Below, piece by piece: positions 10,676 through 19,794 of a DNA stretch of 64,000 bases (the first letter of the stretch is position 1; each line of letters begins with the position of its first letter). The stretch covers positions 50,568,873 to 50,632,872 of the forward strand of contig NC_061815.1 in NCBI RefSeq assembly GCF_021462225.1. Direction: 5' to 3'. The DNA is from Girardinichthys multiradiatus (Eukaryota; Chordata; Actinopteri; Cyprinodontiformes; Goodeidae). The position numbers and the translations under genes are program-made. Under the pieces are notes generated by a model. The model was not told the origin of the DNA. It worked only from the letters and a program-made list of their open reading frames with translations, and did not search any database.

Positions 10676-13600
10676 GAAGCACCGTGGTGTTTCACTTCAA
10701 AGCACATCACATTAACATACATTTGTCTCCCAGAGACTCATCAGAATCTTATCACCATTTCCAGTATTTATGAGGCAGTTTGTGGTATTTTAATTTGAAA
10801 CCGCCAGTACAGGTAAACAGGAAATACATGTAATAACTTCCTGCTGCTCTCATCTCATATTCTGAATCTTTTCTCCAAGGCAGATCAGCCCATCTAAGAA
10901 TGAGAAGCTCTGCAGCTGCAGTCTTTGTGCTGACAGTTCAGATGGTTTTCAGATTATTGTATTCCTGAGTTTCTTTTTTCCATCTCATTTAGACTCTGGC
11001 AATGTTTTAATAACTTTTAGTTTCTTAACTGCATCTTTAACCATTAGATGAAGAGCCTTGAGACGACATGTGTTGTGAATTGGCGCTATATAAATAAAAC
11101 TGAATTGAATTGATTTTACAGTGCCTTGCAAAAGTATTCGCCCCCCTAGACATTTTATCTATTATCTTACATTCAAACCTGTAATTTAAATGTTTTTTAT
11201 CCTATTTTATGTGATGGATCTCCATAAAATAGTCTTGGTGAAGTGAAATCAGAAAAAAATATATAAAGAATAAAAAAATAAAAACAGAAAACTGGCATGT
11301 GCATATGTATACACCCCCTTTGCTATTAAGCCTCTAAAAGGTTTTGGTACAACCAATTACCTTCGACAAGAGGGACCGGAAAACAGGTCCAAGTCGAGGG
11401 AAAGATGGATGGTGGCAAATACAGGAATCTGATCTGAGACTGGGTTCACCTTCCAGCAGGACAATGACCAGAAGCATACTGCTAAAGCAACACTCCAGTG
11501 GTTTAAGGGGAAACATTTAAATAAGGGATTCATTTAAATCCCTCATGCCCCTCCTTGAACCGCCACCTTAACGTGGAGGAGGGGTTTGAGTGCTCAAATG
11601 ATCCTAGAGGTTATGTTGTCTGGGGCTTAAATGCCCCTGGTAGGGTCTCCCATGGCAAACAGGCTCTAGGTGATGGGTCAGACAAAGAGTGGTTCGAGAA
11701 TCCCTCATTATGACTACAGAATCGAGGCACGTGACGTCGCCCGGTACGGCAGAGCCGGGGTCCTACCCTGGAGCCAGGCCTGGGGTCGGGACTCGTCGGA
11801 GAGCGCCTGGTTGCCGGGTTGCTCCTCGCGGGACCCGGCCGGGCCAAGCCCGAATGAGAGACGCGAGACCATCCCCCAGTGGGCCCACCACCTGCAGGGG
11901 GAACCGTGAGGGACCGGTGCAAAGAGGATTGGGCGCCAGACGAAGGTGGAGACCTCGGCGGCCCGATCCCCGGATGCTTAGGTTGGCTCTAGGGACGTGG
12001 AATGTCACCTCGCTGGGGGGGAAGGAGCCTGAGCTTGTGCGGGAGGTCGAGAGATATCAACTAGAAATAGTCGGGCTCGCCTCCACGCACAGCGTGGGCT
12101 CTGGAACCTATCTCCTTGAGAGGGGCTGGACTCTCTTCTACTCTGGAGTGGCCCATGGGGAGAGGCAACGGGCTGGGGTGCGTTTGCTTGTTGCCCCCCA
12201 GCTCAGCCGTCTCGTGTTAGGGTTTACCCCAGTGGATGAGAGGGTCGTATCCCTGCGCCTTCGGGTTGGGGAGAGGTCTCTGACTATCATTTCGGCCTAC
12301 GGGCCGAGTGGTAGTGCGGAGTACCCGGCCTTCTTGGCGTCCCTGTCGGGGGTGCTGGATAGTGCCCCTCCCGGGGACTCCATTATTCTGCTGGGGGACT
12401 TCAACGCCCACGTGGAAAACGACAGTGACACCTGGAGAGGCGTGATCGGGAGGAGTGGAGGAGTTCAAGTATCTCGGGGTCTTGTTCACAAGTGAGGGAA
12501 GAATGGAGCGGGAGATCAACAGACGGATCGGTGCGGCTGCCACAGTAATGGGGGCGCTGTGCCGGTCCGTTGTGGTGAAGAGAGAGCTGAGCCAAAAAAC
12601 GAAGCTCTCAATTTACCGGTCGGTCTACGTTCCTACCCTCACCTATGGCCATGAACTTTGGGTCATGACCGAAAGAACAAGATCCCGGATACAAGCGGCT
12701 GAAATGAGCTTCCTCCGTAGGGTGGCCGGGCACTCCCTTAGAGATAGGGTGAGGAGCTCGGCCATCCGGGAGGGGCTCGGAGTAGAGCCGCTGCTCCTCC
12801 ACATCGAGAGGAGCCAGTTGAGGTGGCTTGGGCATCTATACCGGATGCCTCCTGGACGCCTTCCTCGGGAGGTGTTCCAGGCACGTCCCACCGGGAGGAG
12901 GCCCAGGGGACGGCCCAGGACACGCTGGAGGGACTATGTCTCTCGGCTGGCCTGGGAACGCCTTGGGCTCCCCCTGGAGGAACTGGAGGAGGTGTCTGGG
13001 GAGAGGGACGTCTGGGCGTCTCTGCTGAGTCTGCTGGCCCCGCGACCCGGTCCCGGATAAAGCGGAAGACGACGAGTACGAGTACGAGTACATTTAAATG
13101 TGTTGGGATGGCCCAGTCAAAGTCCAGACCTCAAACTAATGGAGAATCCGTAGTTACACTAGAAAATCTCTTTTCACAAGCAAAAAACATCCAACATGAA
13201 GGAGATGGAGCAGTTTAGCCTTGCGGAATGGGCAAAAACGATGATTTGGTAGTTTTGTGTCATTTGGTTTAAAAATAATAACTCAATGCCGAACAAAATG
13301 GATTAATCTGTTCAGAATAATCGTTGATAAATACACAGACTGATCCTCAGTGTGTGGTTGCTTCATCCATACGGGGTGGGTTTCCTCCCAGATCTGCTCC
13401 AAGAACTCTGCTGTGGATAAAGAATCTTCCTCCAGAGGACTTTCCAGCGTGATGAAGAAACGGGTCACAACGCTGAAGTGATACCAAAGTGGTTCACACC
13501 ATGAGCAGAGGATTACAACTCTGAGTAATCGGTGTTCTTTAAAAAACACTGACCTCCCACCTGTTTCATCCACGGTTCTTCATCAGCTGTTTGCATTTTT

Positions 13601-16600
13601 TTATGTTTTCATGTTATGTTCTGAGTTCATGATCTTTCTGGACCAACTTGAAGCTTTGTTTATAAATCGCTGGGATGGAAAATGTGAACTTGGAGTATTT
13701 TCTTATAGTTTCCACATTAGAGCAGATGTGTTTCTCTACAACATGGCTGACGTAGTTTTACACACAGACACACACTAACACTGACCTCTGCAATGAGGAC
13801 AACGATGACGCAGTCGTCCTTCTCTGCGGGGCTGAGCTCGGACATCAGTGAGCTGAGCGTGTCCGTCAGGTAGGAATGGACCTCTCTCTTCACGCTGGGA
13901 ACACCCATGACTATTGAGACTGCACACACAGAAAACATCAGCAGCTGGGAAACAAACTGGTTCTAGTGGGGCTGATTAGGGGGTTAATTCAGCAGGTCTC
14001 GGAAAGCATAACACAGGGTAGGTGGGATGGGGGGTGGCATGACTCCCAGCCAGGAATATTTACAACGTCTCAGAAAACAGACAGAGATCAAGCCTCAAAG
14101 CTTCACAACATTTTAATATATCAGTAAAACCTTGACAGTTTAACAGTGTTAGGTCTTTTTCTAGTTGCTTTATTATAAATTATTATAATAAATAACACTC
14201 CTAGTTTCTGTTTTAAAACATTCCTGCAGCTGAGTAGTACCTCCCCCTAGAGACCAGCAGAAACCAGCAGCAGAAACCAGCAGGTGAAGTCTGAAATGTG
14301 CTTGTTTTCTGCATTTGATGGAGAACTTGCACAGCAAATGTTGCTGCACGTTGGGTGTCCACCAGCAGGTAGTTTGCTGCTAATGCTAAATAACTACAGC
14401 TCCTAGGATGAGTTCCATTCATAAGTTTCAGAGTTTCAGGAGGAGCAGTGTGATTTTCATCCCGGCCGTGGAACACTGGACCAGCTCTATACCCTCTGCA
14501 GGGTACTTGAGGGTTCATGGAAGTTTGCCCAACCGGTCCACACGTGTTTTGTGGAGCTGGAGAAGGCCGGCATTGCCAGCACTAAATCGGACCAGTTCCC
14601 GGTGCATGTTGGTCTCCGGCAGAGCTGCCCTTTGTCACCGGTCCTGTTCATAACTTTTATGGACAGGATTTCTAGACGCAGCCAAGGGCCGGAGGGGGTC
14701 TGGTTTGGGGACCAGAGGATTTTGTCTCTTCTTTTTGCAGATGACGTGGTCCTGCTGGCCCCCTCTAGCCATGACCTACAGCATGCGTTGGGGCGGTTCG
14801 CAGCCGAGTGTGAAGCAGCTGGGATGAAGATCAGCTCCTCCAAGTCCGAGGCCATGGTACTCAACCGGAAAAGGGTGGCTTGTCCTCTTCAGGTTGGAGA
14901 GGAGTTCCTGCCTCAAGTGGAGGAGTTCAAGTATCTCGGGGTCTTGTTCACAAGTGAGGGAAGAATGGAGCGGGAGATCGACAGACGGATTGGTGCGGCT
15001 GCCGCAGTAATGGGGGCGCTGTGCCGGTCCGTTGTGGTGAAGAGAGAGTTGAGCCGAAAAGCGAAGCTCTCGATTTACCGGTCGGTCTACGTTCCTACCC
15101 TCACCTATGGCCATGAACTTTGGGTCATGACCGACAGAACGAGATCACGGATGCAAGCGGCTGAAATGAGCTTCCTCCGTAGGGTGGCTGGGCACTCCCT
15201 TAGAGATAGGGTGAGGAGCTCGGCCATCCGGGAGGAGCTCGGAGTAGAGCCGCTGCTCCTCCACATCGAGAGGAGCCAGTTGAGGTGGCTCGGGCATCTA
15301 CGCCGGATGCCTCCTGGACGCCTTCCTCGGGAGGTGTTCCAGGCACGTCCCACCAGGAGGAGGCCCAGGGGACGGCCCAGGACACGCTGGAGGGACTATG
15401 TCTCTCGGCTGGCCTGGGAACGCCTTGGGCTCCCCCCGGAGGAGCTGGAGGAGGTGTCTGGGGAGAGGGACGTCTGGGCGTCTCTGCTGAGTCTGCTGCC
15501 CCCGCGACCCGGTCCCGGATGAAGCGGAAGACGACGAAACGAAACAACGAAATTTAAAGAGTTTCTTGCTGAGTGGAAAAAGAAACCCAACTGCCACCAC
15601 CGTGCTTCTTCAGAGAGAAGAAAACCATCAGATATCCTCCATAACTGTTTGGTACTTATAGTGTGCACTCAGACTGATGAATGGTGATGATGTTTTTTCC
15701 ATCTGTTTGGACATTATTGCTCAACAGGAGAAGGTGTTTGTGATCAATGTTCTGTTGATGACCCAGTTTTGACCAATCTTTAGTTGTCAGACCAATGGCC
15801 TCACATTTGACTAAAATACTTTGGCATACAGAGGAGATTATGGTCCACTCAATGGCTGCAAGGTGCAAACAGAGCCCACATCATTACCCTTCCACCACCT
15901 TGTGCGTCACCTGATATGAGGAATTAAGACCCAGGCCCAACATTAAAGCCAACACAGGGATAGGGCTACAGACGAGTGGGGAGATGATATTGGCCACATG
16001 AAGATTAATCCTAAGGTTCTCATGTTTCACAGAGTCCTTATGAATGTGAATTCTTAACAAAGATAGATGGGAATATTAAAGAACAAGGCTTCGGTTCTGT
16101 TCATCTGTTTAGATTTAACCTGATTTAAGATGCTGTACACACACACACACACACAAGCATTTATAGTGATCTTCCTCTGCATCTCTCCTGGTTGTTATCT
16201 CATTCTCGCACTAAATTATCAAACACTTTCTGGGCAACAAACCACTTTCACTTCATCCTAAAAACATTTTCTGCCCTTCACTCACCAACGTGCAACACTG
16301 CTTTACATTTTCTGATGCGTTTGTTGTCTCTGGTTTTATCTGGGTGTACATCCATATAAAGCAGTAGGAAATGTTTTACTAGGCAGAAAAAAGATCACCT
16401 TATTAATAAATAAGAGTCCACACACTGTGCTTGCTCAGCCTGGCTGGTTGCAGCCCTTTATTTTATCTTCCAGAGGATCCTGGCTGCGTCAGAGGGGTTT
16501 CGGTGAGTTATTCGTCCACAGAAGGTGCTCTGTCCCTGTGCTGCCAATTCAGCCAGGAGCCAGGTCTGTTTGTGGGGATCCTGCATGTGCGATTAATGAC

Positions 16601-19237
16601 GTTTTGGATTATTTCTCCCTGCATTTAACCTCCTACTGCAGGATCACCCTGGAGCCAGTTTCAGCCTGACCTTTTAGGTTGCACCAATTGAACATTTGCT
16701 CTTGGATGAATTTAATGCATGAGACAGTGTCACAAAAATAAGGACTGAACAGTTAGCAGGTTACCCTGAGGCTAGCTGTGAACCAGACCTGTGTGTTAAC
16801 AGTAAACGTCATTGGAGCTTGCTGTGAGACATCTCTCATAATGTTTCCTTTTCCAACACAACATTCTGTGTTTTCTTGGCTAATCCTGATCCGAATCCAA
16901 TAAAACACAGAGGATTTGCTGCAGGCATAGAAAAACACGTTTCTGCAGTCAAAAGGGGAACGCAGCAGCCAGGAGCCACTGATCTAATCCGTTGATTAAC
17001 TGATCATCATCAGCCAACACGGGTTCAGGCAGGTGCTGCTCTGGAGCGAGCAAATATGTCGGATTCTGCTTTCATACCAGTTTTATCTCAACTCTATTAT
17101 GCTTCTATTCTAATTTTATGTTTTTTTTCTATATATTCTATGGTTTTTTTTCAAAGTTTGTTCATATTTCACTGTTAAATCTGATTTTGCCCTAATTTCA
17201 TGCTGGTGTTATTCTGATTTAATCATTGTTTTGTTTCATTCTATCCAGACTTCACCGAATGTTGTTAGTTTGGTCTTGCTTTTATTCAGATTTTTCCTGA
17301 TTTTGTTCTGTTTTTTTCTAGTTGTTCTAATTTTATCCTGATATTATTTTACTATAATGCTCAGCACCAGATCAGCACAAACACCTCATGTGTTTTTGTA
17401 TTGTTCTGAAGCATGGGGGTGGAGGGGTGATGAAGTGGGATTCATTTGCACTTTGCAGTCATTCAGTGGAACTCCTCTGTCCTCCTAGAGCTGCTGAAGA
17501 GGTTCTACAGGCTGCTAAAAAAGGTTCTACAGACTGTTGGAGGAAGTTCTAAAGGCTGCTAAAAAGGTTCTACAGGCTGTTCTATTGGCTGTCAGAGGAG
17601 GTTCTCAAGGCTGCTAAAAAAGGTTCTACAAGCTGTTGGAGGAGGTTCTACAGGCTGTCAGAGGAGGTTCTAAAGGCTGCTAAAAAGGTTCTACAGGCTG
17701 ACAGAGGAGGTTCTAAAGGCTGCTAAAAAAGGTTCTACAGGCTGTCAGAGGAGGTTCTAAAGGCTGCTAAAAAGGTTCTACAGGCTGACAGAGGAGGTTC
17801 TAAAGGCTGCTAAAAAGGTTCTACAGGCTGTTCTATTGGCTGTCAGAGGAGGTTCTCAAGGCTGCTAAAAAAGGTTCTACAAGCTGTTGGAGGAGGTTCT
17901 ACAGGCTGTCAGAGGAGGTTCTAAAGGCTGCTAAAAAGGTTCTACAGGCTGACAGAGGAGGTTCTAAAGGCTGCTAAAAAAGGTTCTACAGGCTGTCAGG
18001 AGGTTCTAAAGGCAGTCAAAAAAGGTTCTACAGGCTGCTGAAGAGGTTCTACAGCCTGTCAGAGGAGGTTCTGAAGGCTGCTAAAAAAGGTTCTACAGAC
18101 TGTTGGAGGAAGTTCTAAAGGCTGCTAAAAAGGTTCTACAGGCTGTTCTATTGGCTGTCAGAGGAGGTTCTAAAGGCTGCTAAAAAAGGTTCTACAAGCT
18201 GTTGGAGGAGGTTCTACAGGCTGTCAGAGGAGGTTCTAAAGGCTGCTAAAAAGGTTCTACAGCCTGTCAGAGGAGGTTCTGAAGGCTGCTAAAAAAGGTT
18301 CTACAGGCTGTCAGGAGGTTCTAAAGGCAGCCAAAAAAGGTTCTACAGGCTGCTGAAGAGGTTCTACAGGCTGTTGGATCAGGGTGTGAGCTCTTACTTT
18401 CACTCACAGCTTCCTTGTTCTTTGGAGTTCTATTTTTTATTTTTTGTGTTGTTTCTATCAGCTCTTAGTTTTATAAAATAGGACCTGCAGAAAGAACTTG
18501 GTATTTTAGTAAAAAGTATCGGTGACAGATCGACCTTACCTCCAGTGCGTCCCTGTCCCAGGTGTATGGCGGGCTGCAGACTGTCCTCTCTGTTCAGCAG
18601 GTGAGGAAGATGATGGAAGATGGAGGGAAGCTGCAGCACGTTTTTACTGCTGCTCACGTTCCAGAGCTTCAGCCTGGTTTCCTCTGAGGAACCAGAAGGA
18701 CAGCCAGTCAGACCAGATGTTCTAGTACCAAACATTGTTCTTGCCTGCCTGCCTTGATGAGAGGAGCAACGAGGAGAGGAGTGTTGATTGTGGCGTGTCA
18801 ACTAAATTAATTTGTTAATTTGTTAAACAAATAAAATAAAATAATCATCTTTCTCTTCCACCATCTCAACCAGAGTCTCTTTGTCATGAATGTCTGTAAT
18901 AATTTGCATCCAGTAACTGTTTGACTTTATCCCTGCAGCATGATCCCAACATATTTATTTTTTCTGATAGGTAACAGATGCACATTTAGGTAAAATCTGT
19001 TGCTGCAAAAGTTCTCCCTGGTGAGTTTAGGTGAATCCTCCTCGTCATCACACTGACCGGAGAGGCTGCTCCAGGTACGGTTGATGTCTCTAAGGGCCTG
19101 CTTCTCTGCGATTGCCCTCTTGATCTCCTCCAGGACCAGGTTCAGCTCTTTGGAGCGCCTCAGGTTCTCCTGCTCAGCAGAGTGGAGGCGCTCCCTCAGG
19201 GCCAGGAACTCCCTCTGGTAGATGTCCACCACATCTC
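2368..19237 (-). CDS. mgat4b: mgat4b (GnT-IVb), partial gene, seven internal coding exons
   Basis: Seven exons read in order 19,237 to 2,368 and join in frame to about 270 residues that follow vertebrate MGAT4B from the stem region ([18 protein letters not shown]) to the catalytic domain ([14 protein letters not shown]). MGAT4B is preferred over MGAT4A because the DVVDIYQ start and the [14 protein letters not shown] stem match 4B. Known role: a type II Golgi membrane glycosyltransferase that adds a beta-1,4-linked GlcNAc to the alpha-1,3 mannose arm of N-glycans, giving branched complex glycans. The family is about 535-550 residues, so roughly half is present. The N-terminal signal-anchor exon and the C-terminal catalytic half are missing from what can be read here. 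No stop or frameshift was seen in any exon and all introns are GT-AG, so the gene looks intact. Introns are loaded with transposons, mostly in antisense orientation. Confidence 0.93.
2660..3330 (+). mobile_element. Tc1/mariner-like relic
   Basis: Recognisable Tc1 transposase blocks in order: ACCCTGAACACACCATCACC, GGTGGTGGCAGTGTCATG, and GAATGGCCTAGTCAAAGTTC (the EWPSQS region), followed by a 3' tail with GTCTGTCACATAAAATCCCA typical of fish Tc1 termini. Many stops; inactive. Lies in the exon 8-exon 7 intron of mgat4b. Confidence 0.7.
3336..4196 (+). mobile_element. second Tc1/mariner-like relic, with inverted ends
   Basis: Ends are inverted copies: AAAAAGTATTTACC near 3,341 and GGTAAATACTTTTT near 4,179. 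The body contains degenerate transposase text, including a GAGTGGCCAGTTGCAGGTCT version of the EWPSQS block. About 0.86 kb, shorter than an intact 1.6-kb Tc1, so internally deleted. It directly abuts the previous relic. Confidence 0.6.
4381..4456 (-). CDS. mgat4b: mgat4b exon 7
   Basis: 76 nt, acceptor TTCTCCTCAG, donor GTAAGA. The first base completes the split Arg codon, followed by [20 protein letters not shown] and TYYVQ. This segment is nearly invariant in MGAT4A and MGAT4B and precedes the acidic motif in exon 8. The exon ends on a whole codon. Confidence 0.94.
4457..6161. other. mgat4b intron 6, no other feature
   Basis: Between exon 7 and exon 6 no repeat family or coding exon was recognised on either strand. 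Open frames here (for example near 5,090-5,400 and 5,670-6,020) have no family resemblance and overlap one another on opposite strands. Confidence 0.5.
6162..6275 (-). CDS. mgat4b: mgat4b exon 6
   Basis: 114 nt, acceptor CCTCCCAG, donor GTCAGT. It encodes [16 protein letters not shown], then [20 protein letters not shown] and V plus two bases of Arg. [24 protein letters not shown] is a strongly conserved GT54 block. The intron to exon 5 is only 174 bp. Confidence 0.94.
6450..6496 (-). CDS. mgat4b: mgat4b exon 5: 47-nt small exon
   Basis: A very short exon, too small to be seen as a separate open frame. Acceptor GTGCCTTCAG, donor GTAAGT. It encodes [16 protein letters not shown], with the final Leu codon split after two bases and completed by exon 6. 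It aligns with the family segment that follows IVVLIAE and precedes FPxEI. The call rests on position, phase and residue match together. Confidence 0.9.
6780..7560. other. T/G-rich strand-asymmetric intron segment
   Basis: The plus strand is strongly enriched in T and G, with recurring TTTTGTTG, GGATTTTG and TTTGTGG-like words, so the mgat4b transcript here would be A/C-rich. No coding potential is apparent. It may be a decayed low-complexity repeat. Confidence 0.35.
8214..9114. mobile_element. fold-back DNA transposon with about 400-bp inverted arms
   Basis: The left arm (8,214-8,607) and right arm (about 8,716-9,114) are near-perfect reverse complements, starting TGGGGTAAGAACGCTGTC and ending with its complement GACAGCGTCCTTACCCCA. 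TA dinucleotides flank both ends (8,212-8,213 and 9,115-9,116), as for Tc1/mariner-type insertions. Each arm contains four GAATACRA-type motifs. The arms differ by a small percentage only, so the element is fairly young. The roughly 110-bp loop holds an exon-like sequence. No transposase is encoded, so it is non-autonomous. Superfamily assignment from the TA target alone is tentative. Confidence 0.85.
8614..8646 (+). other. first-exon-like ATG segment in the fold-back loop
   Basis: AAGATGGCGG gives a strong Kozak context. The frame reads [11 protein letters not shown] and is followed directly by a GTAATG splice-donor-like sequence. This resembles a short first coding exon caught in, or native to, the transposon. 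No partner exon was identified, so coding use is unproven. Confidence 0.35.
9117..10126. other. mgat4b intron sequence, nothing recognised
   Basis: AT-rich intron DNA between the fold-back element and the TG array. No coding or repeat-family match could be supported. Confidence 0.4.
10127..10189 (+). repeat. (TG)n microsatellite
   Basis: Imperfect TG array with a few TTTG and TATG interruptions. Any apparent protein here (Cys-Val repeats) is an artefact. Confidence 0.95.
10273..10313 (+). repeat. (CA)n microsatellite
   Basis: Uninterrupted CA array, opposite in sense to the TG array 84 bp to its left, so the two can pair as a hairpin. Confidence 0.95.
10389..10445 (+). repeat. interstitial telomere-like repeats
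   Basis: CTAACCCTAACCCTAACACT and similar units, CCCTAA with some imperfect copies. Part of a composite repeat that continues with three copies of a TGTCCTCACTTTG(T/C) unit at 10,519-10,571 and a CA array. Confidence 0.85.
10519..10571 (+). repeat. short tandem repeat, about 19-bp unit, three copies
   Basis: Unit TGTCCTCACTTTGTCAAAA repeated about three times, the last copy diverging to TTTGCGATAAAA. Lies between the telomere-like tract and the next CA array. Confidence 0.85.
10615..10673 (+). repeat. (CA)n microsatellite
   Basis: About 29 uninterrupted CA units closing the composite repeat block. Confidence 0.95.
10674..11048. other. intron sequence, nothing recognised
   Basis: No feature supported between the CA array and the L2 tail. 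Confidence 0.4.
11050..11114 (+). mobile_element. L2-type LINE 3'-end fragment
   Basis: CCTTGAGACGACATGTGTTG, then TGAATTGGCGCTATATAAAT and a TGAATTGAATTG tail. The same terminal sequence ends the L2 copies at 19,795 (minus) and 49,011 (plus). Severely 5'-truncated. Confidence 0.8.
11119..13245 (+). mobile_element. Tc1/mariner relic interrupted by an RTE-like LINE
   Basis: The left part (11,119-11,539) starts with the Tc1 terminus CAGTGCCTTGCAAAAGTATT and runs into transposase remnants (GGAAAGATGGATGGTGGCAA, CAGCAGGACAATGACCAGAA). The right part (from 13,091) resumes with TGGGATGGCCCAGTCAAAGT, the EWPSQS block, exactly where the left part stops. Removal of the insert at 11,540-13,090 restores continuity. 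The transposase is broken, and no right TIR was identified. Confidence 0.7.
11540..13090 (+). mobile_element. RTE-like LINE copy A, internally deleted, with 9-bp TSD
   Basis: The 5' part encodes an apurinic-type endonuclease domain: [10 protein letters not shown], then [22 protein letters not shown] and GVIGR. It is fused abruptly to the post-RT C-terminal region ([20 protein letters not shown], later [16 protein letters not shown] and [20 protein letters not shown]). The reverse-transcriptase core is missing between them (about 12,453). The 3' end is AAGCGGAAGACGACGA followed by GAGTAC repeats. Target duplication CATTTAAAT at 11,531-11,539 and 13,091-13,099. The two halves are in different frames, so no full protein is made. 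RTE-like assignment rests on the endonuclease and the tandem-repeat 3' tail; exact clade is uncertain. Confidence 0.88.
13786..13919 (-). CDS. mgat4b: mgat4b exon 4
   Basis: 134 nt, acceptor TGTGTGCAG, donor GTCAGT. It encodes [18 protein letters not shown], then [18 protein letters not shown] and CVIVVLIAE, matching the conserved start of the GT54 catalytic fold (a hydrophobic beta strand ending IVVLIAE). It is complete in phase with exon 3 (split Val codon) and ends on a whole Glu codon. The preceding intron (13,920-18,539) holds an RTE-like LINE and the minisatellite. Confidence 0.94.
14438..15557 (+). mobile_element. RTE-like LINE copy B, 5'-truncated, 8-bp TSD
   Basis: Carries RT motifs ([20 protein letters not shown], then [12 protein letters not shown]) and the full C-terminal region in one 323-residue frame ending at 15,522. 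Compared with the family, the end of the palm block after FVELEKA is deleted (joined to [12 protein letters not shown]). The usual GLRQGCPLSP has Ser for Gly. Tail is GACGACGAAACGAAACAACG, a variant of the GAGTAC tail. Target duplication AGAGTTTC at 14,430-14,437 and 15,558-15,565. Lies in the mgat4b exon 4-exon 3 intron, antisense to the gene. Confidence 0.88.
15660..15980 (-). repeat. possible old DNA-transposon relic
   Basis: Contains runs such as GGAGATTATGGTCCACTCAA that look like degenerate dispersed repeat text, read on the minus strand. No TIR or clear family is visible; this is a weak call. Confidence 0.25.
15981..17480. other. intron sequence with a T-rich degenerate tandem region
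   Basis: A short CA array at 16,138-16,155. From about 17,085 to 17,355 the plus strand is a T-rich, loosely repeating text built on TTCTGATTTTAT-like words, probably a decayed minisatellite. Otherwise nothing recognised. Confidence 0.4.
17490..18372 (+). repeat. minisatellite, about 22-bp unit with higher-order structure
   Basis: About 40 tandem units of GGTTCTAMAGGCTGNNARRR type. Three main variants alternate: GGTTCTAAAGGCTGCTAAAA, GGTTCTACAGGCTGTCAGAG and GGTTCTACAAGCTGTTGGAG. A marker variant containing TCTATTGGCT recurs at 17,581, 17,832 and 18,146, showing a higher-order block of about 251 bp (then 314 bp). Lies 168 bp from the donor of mgat4b exon 3, within the following intron. Confidence 0.95.
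18540..18683 (-). CDS. mgat4b: mgat4b exon 3
   Basis: 144 nt, acceptor TTCCTCAG, donor GTAAGG. It encodes [16 protein letters not shown] followed by [29 protein letters not shown] and the first base of the next Val. The IFHHLPHLL and GQGRTG blocks are family signatures at the entry to the GT54 domain. NVS is a potential N-glycosylation sequon. The intron to exon 2 is only 374 bp, the shortest but one seen here. Confidence 0.93.
19058..19237 (-). CDS. mgat4b: mgat4b exon 2: stem region
   Basis: 180 nt. The acceptor is a pyrimidine-rich tract ending CTGCAG at 19,238-19,243; the donor is GTCAGT starting at 19,057. It begins at the second base of a Gly codon and ends after the first base of a Glu codon, so phase is kept with exon 3. 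It encodes about 60 residues, from [11 protein letters not shown] to NRTWSSLS. The stretch is rich in Leu, Glu, Lys and Arg with heptad-like spacing, as expected of the luminal stem. An N-glycosylation sequon (NRT) lies near its end. The open frame continues past both splice sites but stops resembling the family there, which fixes the borders. Confidence 0.93.
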
Positions 19238-19427
19238 CTGCAGAGAAAGCATACAACAGGGCTGTTACCGGATTCCTAAAGGGACTATCAGGATTATGGG
19301 GAGAGCAGAAAGAGCTTATTGGACAGCTCATTGTCATCGTCATCATCATCAACAGATAGAGGGTAAAAGACATCATTTGAGCAGGAACATGGAGATAAAA
19401 ATCTAATTGTCCAGTTGTCCATGGTAA

Positions 19428-19655
19428 ACTGTAAATGTCTTGTACTTGTATAGCACTTTATCAAGTCCCCAGAGACCTCAAAGCACTTTACACTACAATC
19501 AGTCATCCACCCATTCATCCATCCATCCATTCATTCACCCATTCATAGATACATTCACACACTGACAGCGGTGAGCTACATTGTAGCCGCAGCAGCCCTG
19601 GGGCACACTGACAGAAGTGAGGCTGCCATACAATTAGCGCCACCGGGCCCTCTGA
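19428..19655 (-). mobile_element. SINE, minus-strand copy
   Basis: The reverse complement matches the copy at 49,015-49,290: the same ends around the AAAGCACTTTACACTACAAT segment and the GTGAGGCTGCCATACAATTA segment. Contains a short CATC-type repeat (ATCCATCCATCCATTCATTC). The tRNA-related head is poorly preserved here. Confidence 0.65.
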
Positions 19656-19794
19656 CTACTATTAGCAATCAGTCCATCATCTCTCAGTGAGTTGATGTTC
19701 TGTGAAGGTAGATGTCCAGTAGTTGCTGCTGGTCTCTCATGCAGAAATCTCCGTCTACCCTCTGACAACCTGAGCAGGTGGGTTTTAGATTCAA

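Noticed and set aside
10114..10715. Open frames made of Cys-Val or Thr-His repeats over the TG/CA arrays (also at 31,001, 36,130 and 39,093)
   Set aside because: They are translations of microsatellites in two frames and both strands, not genes.
12608..15668. Minus-strand open frames of 60-115 residues over RTE copies A and B
   Set aside because: Antisense shadows of the LINE coding strand; high GC content and few stops explain them.
17490..18372. The regular array at 17.5-18.4 kb as a CRISPR array or repeat-protein exon
   Set aside because: Units are contiguous without unique spacers, in a vertebrate intron, and all frames contain stops.
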